A program made the translations under genes and the position numbers. Of a stretch of DNA of 64,000 nt, positions 16,664 through 25,526 are shown one piece after another; within the stretch, counting starts at the first letter, position 1, and every line of letters starts with the position of its first letter. This DNA is from Streptococcus toyakuensis (GTDB lineage: Bacteria > Bacillota > Bacilli > Lactobacillales > Streptococcaceae). The notes beneath the pieces are model-generated. The model was not told where the DNA came from and did no database searches. It saw only the letters and a list, made by a program, of their open reading frames with translations. The DNA is taken from the NCBI RefSeq assembly GCF_024346585.1, contig NZ_AP024523.1, positions 505,001-569,000 on the forward strand. Reading direction: 5' to 3'.

Positions 16664-17614
16664 ATGGAAACATGGCAAGAGTTAAAAGTTACAGTGAAGC
16701 GTGAGGGGGAGGAATTGGTTTCCAATCTCTTGATTGAACTAGGTGCCCAAGGGGTAGCAATCGAAGACAGCATGGACTATGTGGGAAATGTGGATCGTTT
16801 TGGTGAGATTTTCCCAGAGGTAGAGCAGCAAGAAGAAATCGTTGTGACAGCCTACTACCCTGACACGGTGGATGTAGCAGTGGTTGAGTCGGACTTGCAG
16901 GCTCGCCTAGCAGAATTGACAGATTTTATGGATTTGGGTGAGGTCAAGATGGGGACGACTGCATTGGCTGAGGAAGACTGGGCAGACAACTGGAAGAAGT
17001 ACTATGAACCAGCTCGAATTACTCATGACTTGACTATCGTGCCGTCTTGGACAGACTATGAGGCTACTGCTGGAGAAAAGATTATCAAGCTGGATCCTGG
17101 TATGGCCTTTGGAACAGGGACCCATCCGACGACCAAGATGAGCCTTTTTGCCTTGGAACAGGTTCTTCGTGGTGGGGAAACAGTGCTGGATGTGGGGACT
17201 GGTTCAGGGGTTCTCTCTATTGCCAGCTCGCTGCTTGGTGCCAAGGAAATCTTTGCATATGACCTAGATGATGTGGCAGTTCGAGTCGCTCAGGAAAATA
17301 TTGAGCTAAACCCTGGTATGGAAAACATCCATGTAGCAGCAGGAGACTTGCTTAAGGGAGTTGAGATTGAGGCAGATGTGATTGTGGCTAATATCTTGGC
17401 GGATATCCTCGTTCATCTGACGGATGATGCTTATCGTTTGGTTAAGGATGAAGGCTACCTGATCATGAGTGGGATTATCAAGGACAAGTGGGACATGGTG
17501 CGCGAGTCGGCTGAGTCAGCTGGATTTTTCCTCGAAACTCACATGGTTCAAGGGGAATGGAATGCCTGTGTCTTTAAGAAAACCAAGGATATTTCCGGTG
17601 TGATTGGAGGCTAG
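16664..17614 (+). CDS. prmA: Ribosomal protein L11 methyltransferase
   Basis: 316 residues from METWQELKV; an adjacent ATG one codon upstream is possible, while the GTG at 16637 lies in the structured element. PrmA trimethylates ribosomal protein L11 using SAM. The SAM-binding motif [14 protein letters not shown] (near 180) and the post-motif [10 protein letters not shown] (NPPY-like, NILA type) are clear, as is the N-terminal substrate-recognition domain ([11 protein letters not shown]). The stop overlaps the region of the rsmE start, so the two genes form a translation-apparatus modification pair. Confidence 0.95.
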   Translation: METWQELKVTVKREGEELVSNLLIELGAQGVAIEDSMDYVGNVDRFGEIFPEVEQQEEIVVTAYYPDTVDVAVVESDLQARLAELTDFMDLGEVKMGTTALAEEDWADNWKKYYEPARITHDLTIVPSWTDYEATAGEKIIKLDPGMAFGTGTHPTTKMSLFALEQVLRGGETVLDVGTGSGVLSIASSLLGAKEIFAYDLDDVAVRVAQENIELNPGMENIHVAAGDLLKGVEIEADVIVANILADILVHLTDDAYRLVKDEGYLIMSGIIKDKWDMVRESAESAGFFLETHMVQGEWNACVFKKTKDISGVIGG

Positions 17615-17615
17615 C

Positions 17616-18359
17616 ATGCAACAGTATTTTGTCAAAGGCAGTGCTATCTCTCCTGTCACCATCGAGGACAAGGAAACCAGCAAGCATATGTTTCAGGTTA
17701 TGCGCTTGAAAGAAGATGATGAAGTGACCTTAGTCTTTGATGATGGTATCAAGCATTTGGCGCGCGTCTTGGATGTTGAAAATCGTCAGTTTGAGTTGGT
17801 TGAAAAGTTAGCTGACAACGTGGAATTACCAATCCAGGTGACCATCGCATCTGGCTTTCCCAAGGGCGACAAGCTCGAGTTTATCACTCAAAAAGTAACT
17901 GAACTGGGCGCCAGCCAGATTTGGTCCTTCCCTGCCGATTGGTCGGTCGCCAAATGGGATGGCAAGAAATTGGGTAAAAAGATTGAAAAACTAGAAAAAA
18001 TTGCCCTTGGAGCAGCAGAACAAAGCAAGCGTAATCTAGTACCAAGTGTCACACTTTTCGAGAAAAAATCAGACTTTCTAGCTCAACTGGACCAATTTGA
18101 CTCTATCGTAGTGGCTTATGAAGAGTCGGCCAAAGAAGGAGAAGCCGCTGCGCTTTTACAAGCAGTTAATGGACTCGAGAAGGGAGCCAAATTGCTCTTT
18201 ATCTTTGGTCCAGAAGGTGGTCTGTCACCTGCAGAAATCGAAAGTTTTGAAGCTAAGGGAGCAGTCTTGGCAGGTCTTGGTCCTCGTATTTTGCGAGCAG
18301 AAACAGCACCGCTTTACGCCTTATCAGCCCTTAGTGTTTTATTAGAATTAGAGAAATAA
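17616..18359 (+). CDS. rsmE: 16S rRNA (uracil-1498-N3) methyltransferase
   Basis: 247 residues starting MQQYFVKGSAIS, two bases after the prmA stop. RsmE belongs to the SPOUT (trefoil-knot) class and methylates U1498 in the 30S decoding centre. The N-terminal PUA-like domain (SKHMFQVMRLKEDDEVTLVF) and the C-terminal knot signatures FIFGPEGGLSPAEIESFE and GLGPRILRAETAPLYAL are all present. Full length. Confidence 0.95.
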   Translation: MQQYFVKGSAISPVTIEDKETSKHMFQVMRLKEDDEVTLVFDDGIKHLARVLDVENRQFELVEKLADNVELPIQVTIASGFPKGDKLEFITQKVTELGASQIWSFPADWSVAKWDGKKLGKKIEKLEKIALGAAEQSKRNLVPSVTLFEKKSDFLAQLDQFDSIVVAYEESAKEGEAAALLQAVNGLEKGAKLLFIFGPEGGLSPAEIESFEAKGAVLAGLGPRILRAETAPLYALSALSVLLELEK

Positions 18360-18369
18360 GAGGAAGAAA

Positions 18370-20166
18370 ATGGAACAAAAACACCGTTCAGAATTTCCAG
18401 AGAAGGAACTCTGGGACTTAACAGCCCTATACCAAGACCGTGAGGATTTCTTGCGTGCAATCGAGAAAGCTCGTGAAGACATCAACCAATTTAGCCGTGA
18501 CTACAAGGGTAATCTTCATACTTTTGAGGATTTCGAGAAGGCCTTTGCGGAATTGGAGCAAATCTACATTCAGATGAGCCATATTGGCAACTATGCTTTT
18601 ATGCCTCAGACGACGGACTATAGCAATGACGAATTTGCCAATATTGCCCAAGCTGGGATGGAATTTGAAACAGATGCCAGCGTAGCCTTGACCTTCTTTG
18701 ACGATGCCTTGGTGGCAGCAGATGAGGAAGTCTTGGACCGTTTGGGTAAATTGCCACATTTAACAGCTGCCATTCGTCAGGCTAAAATCAAAAAAGCCCA
18801 CTACTTAGGGGCAGATGTGGAGAAGGCCTTGACCAATCTCGGTGAAGTTTTTTACAGTCCGCAGGATATTTACACTAAGATGCGAGCTGGGGATTTTGAA
18901 ATGGCTGACTTTGAAGCCCATGGCAAGACCTATAAAAACAGCTTTGTGACCTATGAGAATTTCTACCAAAATCACGAGGATGCTGAGGTTCGTGAGAAAT
19001 CCTTCCGTTCCTTCTCAGAGGGACTTCGTAAGCACCAAAATACGGCTGCAGCAGCCTATCTGGCTCAGGTCAAGTCTGAAAAACTCTTGGCTGATATGAA
19101 GGGATACGACTCTGTCTTTGACTATCTTCTAGCTGAACAAGAAGTGGACCGTGTCATGTTTGACCGCCAGATTGACCTCATCATGAAGGACTTTGCACCA
19201 GTCGCTCAGAGATACCTCAAGCATGTTGCCAAGGTAAATGGTCTTGAAAAGATGACCTTTGCAGACTGGAAATTGGATTTGGACAGCGCCCTCAATCCTC
19301 AAGTGACTATTGACGACGCCTATGACTTGGTCATGAAATCGGTAGAACCTTTGGGGCAAGAATATTGTCAGGAAGTTGCTCGCTATCAAGAAGAGCGCTG
19401 GGTGGACTTTGCTGCTAACAGTGGCAAGGATTCCGGCGGTTATGCGGCGGATCCATATCGCGTGCATCCTTATGTTCTCATGAGCTGGACAGGCCGTTTG
19501 AGCGATGTCTATACCTTGATTCATGAAATCGGGCATTCTGGTCAATTCATCTTTTCAGACAATCACCAAAGCTACTTTAATGCCCACATGTCGACCTACT
19601 ATGTTGAAGCACCGTCAACCTTCAATGAATTACTCCTCAGTGACTACTTGGAGCACCAATCTGACGACCCACGTCAAAAACGCTTCGCTTTGGCTCACCG
19701 TTTGACAGATACATATTTCCATAATTTTATCACTCACCTATTAGAAGCAGCCTTCCAGCGCAAGGTTTATACACTGATTGAAGAAGGGGAGACCTTTGGA
19801 GCAAGCAAGCTCAACAGCATTATGAAGGAAGTTTTGACAGATTTTTGGGGCGATGCCATTGAAATCGACGACGATGCAGCTTTGACTTGGATGCGCCAAG
19901 CTCACTATTATATGGGCTTGTATAGTTACACCTACTCAGCTGGACTTGTGATTTCGACTGCAGGTTACCTTCATCTGAAACATTCAGAAACTGGAGCTGA
20001 AGATTGGCTCAATCTCCTCAAATCAGGTGGTAGCAAGACACCACTTGAGTCAGCTATGATTATCGGTGCTGATATTTCAACAGATAAACCACTCCGTGAT
20101 ACCATCCAATTCTTGTCTGACACAGTTGATCAGATCATCGCCTACAGTGCCCAGTTGGGAGAGTAA
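18370..20166 (+). CDS. pepF: Oligoendopeptidase F (M3B metallopeptidase)
   Basis: 598 residues, cytoplasmic zinc peptidase that degrades oligopeptides of intermediate length. The HEIGH zinc motif is in YTLIHEIGHSGQ (near residue 382) with the downstream Glu in EAPSTFNELLL as third ligand. The N-terminal oligopeptidase F domain (LYQDREDFLRAIEKA...) is intact. RBS AGAGGAAG precedes ATG. It follows rsmE by ten bases and ends before a strong terminator. Confidence 0.93.
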   Translation: MEQKHRSEFPEKELWDLTALYQDREDFLRAIEKAREDINQFSRDYKGNLHTFEDFEKAFAELEQIYIQMSHIGNYAFMPQTTDYSNDEFANIAQAGMEFETDASVALTFFDDALVAADEEVLDRLGKLPHLTAAIRQAKIKKAHYLGADVEKALTNLGEVFYSPQDIYTKMRAGDFEMADFEAHGKTYKNSFVTYENFYQNHEDAEVREKSFRSFSEGLRKHQNTAAAAYLAQVKSEKLLADMKGYDSVFDYLLAEQEVDRVMFDRQIDLIMKDFAPVAQRYLKHVAKVNGLEKMTFADWKLDLDSALNPQVTIDDAYDLVMKSVEPLGQEYCQEVARYQEERWVDFAANSGKDSGGYAADPYRVHPYVLMSWTGRLSDVYTLIHEIGHSGQFIFSDNHQSYFNAHMSTYYVEAPSTFNELLLSDYLEHQSDDPRQKRFALAHRLTDTYFHNFITHLLEAAFQRKVYTLIEEGETFGASKLNSIMKEVLTDFWGDAIEIDDDAALTWMRQAHYYMGLYSYTYSAGLVISTAGYLHLKHSETGAEDWLNLLKSGGSKTPLESAMIIGADISTDKPLRDTIQFLSDTVDQIIAYSAQLGE

Positions 20167-20204
20167 ATTAAAAGAGTCTGGAACAAAAGTCTAACCTTAA
20201 ATAT

Positions 20205-20262
20205 AAAAAGCGAACAAAACGAGTTATCTGAAACTCAGAATTCTGTCTTGTTCGCTTTTTTT
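20205..20262 (+). terminator. Terminator after pepF
   Basis: AAAAAGCGAACAA pairs with TTGTTCGCTTTTTT; the loop contains a second small stem GAGTT/AACTC. Ends in a T run. Confidence 0.88.
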
Positions 20263-20334
20263 CTAATCTATCGATTTTAAAAATTTATAATAAAGAATTC
20301 CTAAAATCAAAATTTTTTGTCCTGGCCTCTTAAA

Positions 20335-20724
20335 TTATCCCCAAAAGCTATCTTCTTCAGTTTGATCTGAAGAGAAGAGCCAAACTTCTTTGATTTTTCC
20401 GTCTTCAATGCGGAAGAGGTCAATCCCGTTCATATTGAGTTCAGTACCATCAGCACGTGTTCCAAGAAAAGTAACATTGGCTGCGATTAAATCCTCATTG
20501 TCAGAAACCCAATTTGTTACCACCTTAAAGGTTCCATTAGTTTTCTCAGCAAATGTAGCTAGGTGAGTTCCTAGCTTGTCCTTACCAACAACTGTACCAG
20601 ATATACTATGAGTACCAGGTTGATGCCAGACAATATCGTCTGCCATCGTTTCAAAGACACCAGGAAAGTCACCAGCAATTAAAGCTTGGTTATAAGCGTT
20701 GAAAATTTCTAAGTTTGTTGACAT
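20335..20724 (-). CDS. SnoaL/NTF2-like ester-cyclase or ketosteroid-isomerase fold protein
   Basis: 129 residues from MSTNLEIFNAYNQALIAGDF; the upstream codons lie in the promoter. The fold is recognisable from FETMADDIVWHQPGTHSISGTVVGKD and VTFLGTRADGTELNMNGIDLFRIEDGKIKEVW, typical of SnoaL-like polyketide cyclase / NTF2 superfamily proteins. Substrate unknown. It is transcribed divergently from an HxlR-type regulator, and two perfect palindromes lie in the shared promoter region, so it is probably that regulator's target, perhaps as part of a reactive-electrophile response. Confidence 0.75.
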   Translation of the reverse strand: MSTNLEIFNAYNQALIAGDFPGVFETMADDIVWHQPGTHSISGTVVGKDKLGTHLATFAEKTNGTFKVVTNWVSDNEDLIAANVTFLGTRADGTELNMNGIDLFRIEDGKIKEVWLFSSDQTEEDSFWG

Positions 20725-20755
20725 ATCTATTCTCCATTTCTTTTTTATGATATAA

Positions 20756-20770
20756 TTGTAACAGTTACAA
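20756..20770. promoter_or_regulatory. Palindromic operator A in HxlR / SnoaL promoter region
   Basis: TTGTAACAGTTACAA, a perfect 7-bp inverted repeat around one base, lying about 32 bases before the SnoaL-like start where its core promoter should be. Confidence 0.55.
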
Positions 20771-20802
20771 ACAAAAAAACAAGTAGAGACTTTTTTGATA
20801 GC

Positions 20803-20834
20803 TAGTATCAAAAGTAGTACTATTATTGATACTA
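20803..20834. promoter_or_regulatory. Palindromic operator B in HxlR / SnoaL promoter region
   Basis: TAGTATCAA (20803-20811) and TTGATACTA (20826-20834), a perfect 9-bp inverted repeat with 14-base spacer, suited to a dimeric winged-helix regulator. Confidence 0.6.
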
Positions 20835-20874
20835 AAAGATAAATTTTTTTTAAAAAATAGAAAGAAGATATTTT

Positions 20875-21207
20875 ATGACAAATAAAGTGAGTGAGTATGG
20901 TATTTGTCCATTTGCGACAACGCAGAGGGTTTTAACGGGGAAATGGGCACTGGTAATCATTTATCAGTTGAGTACGGGTACCAAACGATTTAAAGAATTG
21001 CAGAGATTATTGCCTGGGATTACTCAAACTATTTTGACTCGTCATCTCCGTCAATTAGAAAAGGATAAGATTGTTCAACGAAAGGTCTATGCCGAAGTTC
21101 CACCACGAGTTGAGTACAGCTTAACCGAAATGGGGCAGGAATTCAGAGTTGTTTTAGATGCTGTCGAGAAATGGGGTCTAGATTATATCAAGTTGCTAGA
21201 AATGTAG
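20875..21207 (+). CDS. HxlR-family winged-helix regulator
   Basis: 110 residues. HxlR signature elements: CPFATTQRVLTGKWALVIIYQL (N-terminal cysteine and first helix), RFKELQRLLPGITQTILTRHLRQLEKDKIVQRKVY (HTH and wing), and PPRVEYSLTEMGQEF. HxlR proteins are dimers, several of which sense electrophiles through the N-terminal cysteine (Cys11 here). It is divergent from the SnoaL-like gene, and a DUF2785 gene starts 12 bases after its stop. Confidence 0.88.
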   Translation: MTNKVSEYGICPFATTQRVLTGKWALVIIYQLSTGTKRFKELQRLLPGITQTILTRHLRQLEKDKIVQRKVYAEVPPRVEYSLTEMGQEFRVVLDAVEKWGLDYIKLLEM

Positions 21208-21218
21208 AGGTATTGACC

Positions 21219-22010
21219 ATGTATCAAGAGTTACTTAGAAAAATAACAGGAGAAAAACCAAGTTATAACCAGGAAGAAATCCAATGGTTGCTTGATCATT
21301 TGGGAGATTCTTCTCCAGAAATTCGCGATGACCTTGTTTTTACAAGCTTTGCTAGAGGGATTCAGGAAGAGCTATTTACACAGGAACAATTTCATTTCAT
21401 TGCTGAAGGGATTTCATCTGATGGAGGGTTAGATAAAGAGATTGATAAGGTAGGCTTGTCAACCCTTGAACGTTCTTTTAGGGCGCTTATTTATGCAAAT
21501 CTCTTGTCTGCTGATGCCAACCAGCAATCGATTTTCTATCAGAGATTAAAAGTAGAAATTCGTAATGTCCTTTTAAATCAAGGCTTGCACTATCTTTCAA
21601 AAGAAAAGGATACAACGGGTTTTTCAAGTCAGTATGGTTGGGTTCATGCTTTTGCACATGGAGCCGATTTACTGACAGAGGTAGTTTGTCATCCAGACTT
21701 TCCTAAAAACAGAGTTCATGAAGTATTTGATATACTTGGCCAACTATTTAAAAGAGTTTCGATTCGCTTTACAGATGATGAGGATTGGCGTTTAGCAAGA
21801 GTGATCTATGAACCTATTTTACAAGGGAAGTTGGAGCAAGAGCAAGTAGCTTCTTGGATAAAAGCTGTTGATTTTCCGATAGAAGAAAGGGAGGATTTTT
21901 ACAAATTTTCAAACTTTAAGTCCTGTCTGTTGGAAGTCTATGTTCAACTTGACCAGAGAAATAGTTTACAAGATGACTTGAAAGACGCTATCCAGTCTTT
22001 TCAATACTAG
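21219..22010 (+). CDS. DUF2785 family protein
   Basis: 263 residues starting MYQELLRKITGEKPS; the longer reading would overlap the HxlR gene. All-helical soluble protein matching DUF2785, a family of unknown function, with conserved-looking GWVHAFAHGADLLTEVVCHPDF. It probably shares the HxlR transcript. A bidirectional terminator follows. Confidence 0.75.
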   Translation: MYQELLRKITGEKPSYNQEEIQWLLDHLGDSSPEIRDDLVFTSFARGIQEELFTQEQFHFIAEGISSDGGLDKEIDKVGLSTLERSFRALIYANLLSADANQQSIFYQRLKVEIRNVLLNQGLHYLSKEKDTTGFSSQYGWVHAFAHGADLLTEVVCHPDFPKNRVHEVFDILGQLFKRVSIRFTDDEDWRLARVIYEPILQGKLEQEQVASWIKAVDFPIEEREDFYKFSNFKSCLLEVYVQLDQRNSLQDDLKDAIQSFQY

Positions 22011-22076
22011 GGATAAGCTAATATTACTTTTTGAAAGAGTTTCTATTGTATCCTCCTAACTAATAATGAAAACTAA

Positions 22077-22111
22077 TAAAAGAGGTTGAATCATTTTTCA
22101 ACCTCTTTTTG
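22077..22111. terminator. Bidirectional terminator between DUF2785 and butA
   Basis: AAAGAGGTTGAA / TTCAACCTCTTTTT with A- and T-rich flanks, serving the two convergent genes. Confidence 0.88.
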
Positions 22112-22117
22112 TGTATC

Positions 22118-22882
22118 TTAATGGAATTGCATACCACCATCAACGATAATGGTTTGTCCTGTAATGTAGTTTGAATCTGGTCCTGCAAGGAAGCTGACGG
22201 CTGCAGCCACATCTTTTGGTTCAGATAGACGTTTTAGAGTAATATCTTTTGCAAATGTCTGCATACCCCACTCGTCATCTTTTCCTGCATTTTTACCAAC
22301 TTCATGAGCGATGTCGTACATCATTGGTGTTTTCACAATACCTGGTGCGTAGGCGTTAACAGTGATTCCTGAGTCTGCTAAATCACGTGCTAATGTTTGC
22401 GTAATTCCACGAACAGCAAATTTGGTTCCACCATAAACAGTTAGATTTGGGTTACCGACTACACCGGCTTGAGAGGTTGCGTTGATAATTTTACCTCCGT
22501 GGCCAAGTGCTTTAAATTGCGCTTGTGCAGCTTGTGAACCCCAAATGACACCACCAACGTTGATACCGAAAGTACGTGTAAATTGTTCCTCAGTAATTGT
22601 ATCAAGAGGAGTAGTTGGAGCAACACCAGCATTATTTACGACAACATTCAAATCACCAAAATGGTCAACAACTTTTTGAAATGCTTGGGCAACTTCTGCC
22701 TGTTTCGAAACATCAGCTACGACAGCAAAGGCATTTTCAGCTGATAATTCGGCAACAGCCTTTTTGGCTGTTTCGGGATTGTAGTCTAAGACTCCTACCT
22801 TAAAGCCATCTTGAACCAATCGTTTTGCGATTGCAAAACCGATTCCTTGACCTGCACCTGTGACAATGGCAATTTTAGACAT
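22118..22882 (-). CDS. butA: (S)-acetoin-forming diacetyl reductase / 2,3-butanediol dehydrogenase
   Basis: 254 residues from [17 protein letters not shown], placed by AAGGAGGAAT just upstream. Classical short-chain dehydrogenase: NAD-binding TGAGQGIG (near 8-15), NNAG, catalytic Ser of INATSQAG and YGGTKFA (Tyr-x-x-x-Lys near 152). The sequence fits diacetyl/acetoin reductases, which reduce diacetyl to acetoin and acetoin to butanediol with NADH and so help to dispose of pyruvate overflow and reducing power. Stands alone. Confidence 0.88.
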   Translation of the reverse strand: MSKIAIVTGAGQGIGFAIAKRLVQDGFKVGVLDYNPETAKKAVAELSAENAFAVVADVSKQAEVAQAFQKVVDHFGDLNVVVNNAGVAPTTPLDTITEEQFTRTFGINVGGVIWGSQAAQAQFKALGHGGKIINATSQAGVVGNPNLTVYGGTKFAVRGITQTLARDLADSGITVNAYAPGIVKTPMMYDIAHEVGKNAGKDDEWGMQTFAKDITLKRLSEPKDVAAAVSFLAGPDSNYITGQTIIVDGGMQFH

Positions 22883-23076
22883 ATGATTCCTCCTTGGTAT
22901 CCACGATACCATTCAAACGTTCATAAAAGAACAGCAAAGTTGTAAAAATTAGTTCAAATTAGGGAATAAATAACTTATTAGAACTATATTGATATTATAT
23001 ACCTTTAGAAAAAATGTTTCAAATAAACACTACCGTTTTTATAGAATTTTATCCTGAAAATTTCCAAACAATTTTC

Positions 23077-23105
23077 TTGAAACCCTTTCCCTCTTTTGAT
23101 AGACT
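23077..23105 (+). promoter_or_regulatory. aqpZ promoter
   Basis: TTGAAA (23077-23082), 17-base spacer, TAGACT (23100-23105). Confidence 0.6.
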
Positions 23106-23137
23106 AGTACCTAGTTTTTGAAAAAAGGAGAAAGAAA

Positions 23138-23806
23138 ATAAAAAAATTTGTTGCTGAGTTAATCGGTACTTTCATGCTTGTGTTCGTTGGGACAGGAGCT
23201 GTTGTTTTTGGAAATGGTCTTGATGGTCTTGGTCACCTTGGAATCGCCTTTGCCTTTGGTTTGGCAATTGTTGTTGCAGCTTACTCAATCGGAACTGTTT
23301 CAGGTGCTCACTTGAATCCAGCTGTTTCAATCGCTATGTTTGTAAACAAACGCTTGTCATCTTCAGAACTTGTCAATTACATCCTTGGACAAGTTGTTGG
23401 AGCTTTCTTAGCATCTGCTTCTGTCTTCTTCCTCTTGGCTAACTCAGGCATGTCAACTGCTAGTCTTGGTGAAAATGCCTTGGCAAACGGTGTCACTGTC
23501 TTTGATGGTTTCTTGTTTGAAGTCATCGCAACTTTCTTGTTTGTCTTGGTTATCATGACCGTGACTTCAGAAAGCAAGGGAAATGGCGCGATCGCTGGTT
23601 TGGTGATTGGTTTGTCATTGACAGCCTTGATCCTTGTGGGCTTGAATATTACTGGGCTTTCAGTAAATCCAGCCCGTAGCTTGGCACCAGCTGTTTTGGT
23701 AGGTGGTGCAGCCCTTCAACAAGTTTGGATTTTCATCCTTGCACCAATCGCTGGTGGAGTTCTTGCAGCCCTCGTTGCGAAAAACTTCCTTGGAACAGAA
23801 GAATAA
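23138..23806 (+). CDS. aqpZ: Aquaporin / MIP-family channel with ATA at the start position
   Basis: About 222 residues with six membrane segments and two NPA loops, SGAHLNPAVS (near 67) and LSVNPARSLAP (near 179); it passes water and perhaps small solutes. The expected N-terminus (KKFVAELIGTFMLVF) is encoded, and AAGGAG at 23125-23130 sits exactly 7 bases before the start position, but the codon there is ATA, not ATG, GTG or TTG. The next in-frame ATG (23174) would remove 12 residues, including part of the first membrane helix, and has no Shine-Dalgarno. Either ATA is used weakly or this is a start-loss allele. Confidence 0.85.
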   Translation: MKKFVAELIGTFMLVFVGTGAVVFGNGLDGLGHLGIAFAFGLAIVVAAYSIGTVSGAHLNPAVSIAMFVNKRLSSSELVNYILGQVVGAFLASASVFFLLANSGMSTASLGENALANGVTVFDGFLFEVIATFLFVLVIMTVTSESKGNGAIAGLVIGLSLTALILVGLNITGLSVNPARSLAPAVLVGGAALQQVWIFILAPIAGGVLAALVAKNFLGTEE

Positions 23807-23815
23807 TTGAAACTC

Positions 23816-23854
23816 AAAAAGCCTTGCTCCTCATCTCGAGGAACAGGGCTTTTT
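23816..23854. terminator. Terminator between aqpZ and queF
   Basis: AAAAAGCC...GGGCTTTTT stem with inner CTCCTC/GAGGA pairing, shared by two convergent units. Confidence 0.85.
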
Positions 23855-23863
23855 CGTTTGAGT

Positions 23864-24355
23864 TTAACGGTTGTCAATCTTCTCTGGGTAGAGGTCGTGT
23901 TGGAAGAGGCGTTGTTCTGCCAAGCCCTCATACTTGGTTCCAGGTCTACCGTAGTTGTAGTAAGGGTCGATTGAAATTCCACCGCGAGGTGTAAATTTTC
24001 CCCAAACCTCTAAATAGCGAGGGTCTAGCAAGTTAACCAAGTCTTTCCCGATGGTGTTGATACAGTTTTCGTGGAAATCTCCATGATTTCGGTAACTAAA
24101 GAGGTAGAGTTTGAGGGATTTTGACTCGACACAGAACTTGTCAGGAATGTAGGAAATATAAATGGTCGCAAAGTCTGGCTGAGCGGTAATAGGGCAAAGT
24201 GAGGTAAATTCAGGACAGTTAAATTTGATGAAATAGTCATTTTCCACATGACGATTGTCAAAGGATTCCAGGACTTCTGGTTGATATTCGAAAATGTAGT
24301 TGGTTTCTTTGTTGCCTAGTAGGCTTAGGTTTTTCATTTCTTCTTGTTGTGACAT
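23864..24355 (-). CDS. queF: NADPH-dependent 7-cyano-7-deazaguanine (preQ0) reductase
   Basis: 163 residues, unimodular T-fold enzyme that reduces preQ0 to preQ1, the last step before insertion into tRNA for queuosine. The catalytic Cys in [14 protein letters not shown] (near residue 54) with the downstream Asp, the QueF motif [20 protein letters not shown] segment and the Glu of the substrate pocket are present. Last gene of the queC-queD-queE-queF unit on the minus strand. Confidence 0.95.
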   Translation of the reverse strand: MSQQEEMKNLSLLGNKETNYIFEYQPEVLESFDNRHVENDYFIKFNCPEFTSLCPITAQPDFATIYISYIPDKFCVESKSLKLYLFSYRNHGDFHENCINTIGKDLVNLLDPRYLEVWGKFTPRGGISIDPYYNYGRPGTKYEGLAEQRLFQHDLYPEKIDNR

Positions 24356-24373
24356 GATTTTTTCTTTCTAATT

Positions 24374-25090
24374 TTAAACACCACGTTGGTTATCGTAGAG
24401 GAGGGTATGGAGTTGAGGAAGGACGCGGACATTGCCCCAGCTATCGTCGGCAGCGATGCGTTCCCAGAGTTCTTTGAGACGGTCCAGTTGGTCTTGGATA
24501 ATATTGCCTGTGACCTTGGGCTCAGGATTTCCTGCAGATAAGAAAAGGACATCTGGTTGGTAGCGTTCTTGTATGCCTTTAGCAAAAGCTAAATCTGCAT
24601 CATCAAAGACAGGGATTTTAAAGGTGACCTTGTCTGGATCCAGTTGGGAAACGATAAAGTCCAAGGTCTCGAAGTTGACTTCCATCTTGGATGAAGGAGG
24701 TTTGGGACTGAGAGTGACCTGGTCGATATCTTTCAACCAATTTTGCCAGCGAGAGCCTTGAGTTTCAACAGCCAGAGTGACACCGCGTTCCTTGAGCTTG
24801 GTGACCAGTTCAGCCATATTGGCTGCTAGGATAGCAGGATTGCCCCCAGATAGGGTTACATAGTCGTAGCTCCCCAATTTATCCAAGGCAGCAATGACCT
24901 CGTCAGCAGTCATACGAGTTGGCTTTTCAGAGCCATCCCAAGTAAAGGCAGAATCGCACCAGTCGCAGTGGTAGTCGCAACCAGCAGTGCGGACAAACAT
25001 GGTTTTCTGCCCGATTGCACGGCCTTCGCCTTGAAAGGTTGGGCCGAAAATTTCCAGAACTGGTAGTTTGAGGACACGTTCCCTAGTCAT
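24374..25090 (-). CDS. queE: 7-carboxy-7-deazaguanine synthase (radical SAM)
   Basis: 238 residues. QueE uses SAM and a 4Fe-4S cluster to rearrange CPH4 to CDG. The cluster motif CDYHCDWCDSAF (CxxxCxxC, near 33-40) lies in the shortened radical SAM core, with FGPTFQGEG before it and YVTLSGGNPA as the SAM-binding GGE-like motif. It overlaps queD by 8 bases, and queF follows after 18 bases. Confidence 0.93.
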   Translation of the reverse strand: MTRERVLKLPVLEIFGPTFQGEGRAIGQKTMFVRTAGCDYHCDWCDSAFTWDGSEKPTRMTADEVIAALDKLGSYDYVTLSGGNPAILAANMAELVTKLKERGVTLAVETQGSRWQNWLKDIDQVTLSPKPPSSKMEVNFETLDFIVSQLDPDKVTFKIPVFDDADLAFAKGIQERYQPDVLFLSAGNPEPKVTGNIIQDQLDRLKELWERIAADDSWGNVRVLPQLHTLLYDNQRGV

Positions 25091-25526
25091 CTAACCACTC
25101 CCGTCTAAACTCCGCAAAGGAAGTCGGAGTTTCATAGAGGCGAACGTATTCCAAACGAAGACCGCGTTCGTCGGGCAACTCTTGATTCATGGTTTGGAAA
25201 ATCCAGTAAACCATATTTTCAGCAGTCGTGTTCATATAGGGAAGAGTTTCGTTTAGATAGCGATGATCCAAGTGGGGCTCTAAGTAGTTCTTGTATATAG
25301 CTTTGATGTCTCCAAAATCGTAGGTCATGCCACGTTCATCTAAAAATCCACTGACAGCAATCTGCAAATGATAGGTGTGGCCGTGCAGGGATTTGCATTT
25401 TCCCTCATAGTGAAAGAGGTGGTGGGCAGCGTCGAAAGTAAACTCTTTTGATACCAAGGTTCTGTGAGGATTGTAGACAAGCGACTCCCCAGTTTCCTGT
25501 TTGATTTCTTTAGGTGCAAAAAACAT
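25083..25526 (-). CDS. queD: 6-carboxy-5,6,7,8-tetrahydropterin synthase
   Basis: 147 residues from [10 protein letters not shown]. QueD converts dihydroneopterin triphosphate to CPH4, the first committed step of preQ0 synthesis. Zinc-binding histidines are in DAAHHL and LHGHTYHL, and the catalytic Cys is in GKCKSLHGH. Its ATG overlaps the last bases of queC. The upstream 22 codons that are also open belong to the end of queC in another frame. Confidence 0.93.
   Translation of the reverse strand: MFFAPKEIKQETGESLVYNPHRTLVSKEFTFDAAHHLFHYEGKCKSLHGHTYHLQIAVSGFLDERGMTYDFGDIKAIYKNYLEPHLDHRYLNETLPYMNTTAENMVYWIFQTMNQELPDERGLRLEYVRLYETPTSFAEFRREWLDD

Noticed and set aside
18427..18759. 110-codon minus-strand frame in pepF
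   Set aside because: Antisense to a complete and conserved peptidase gene; a chance frame.
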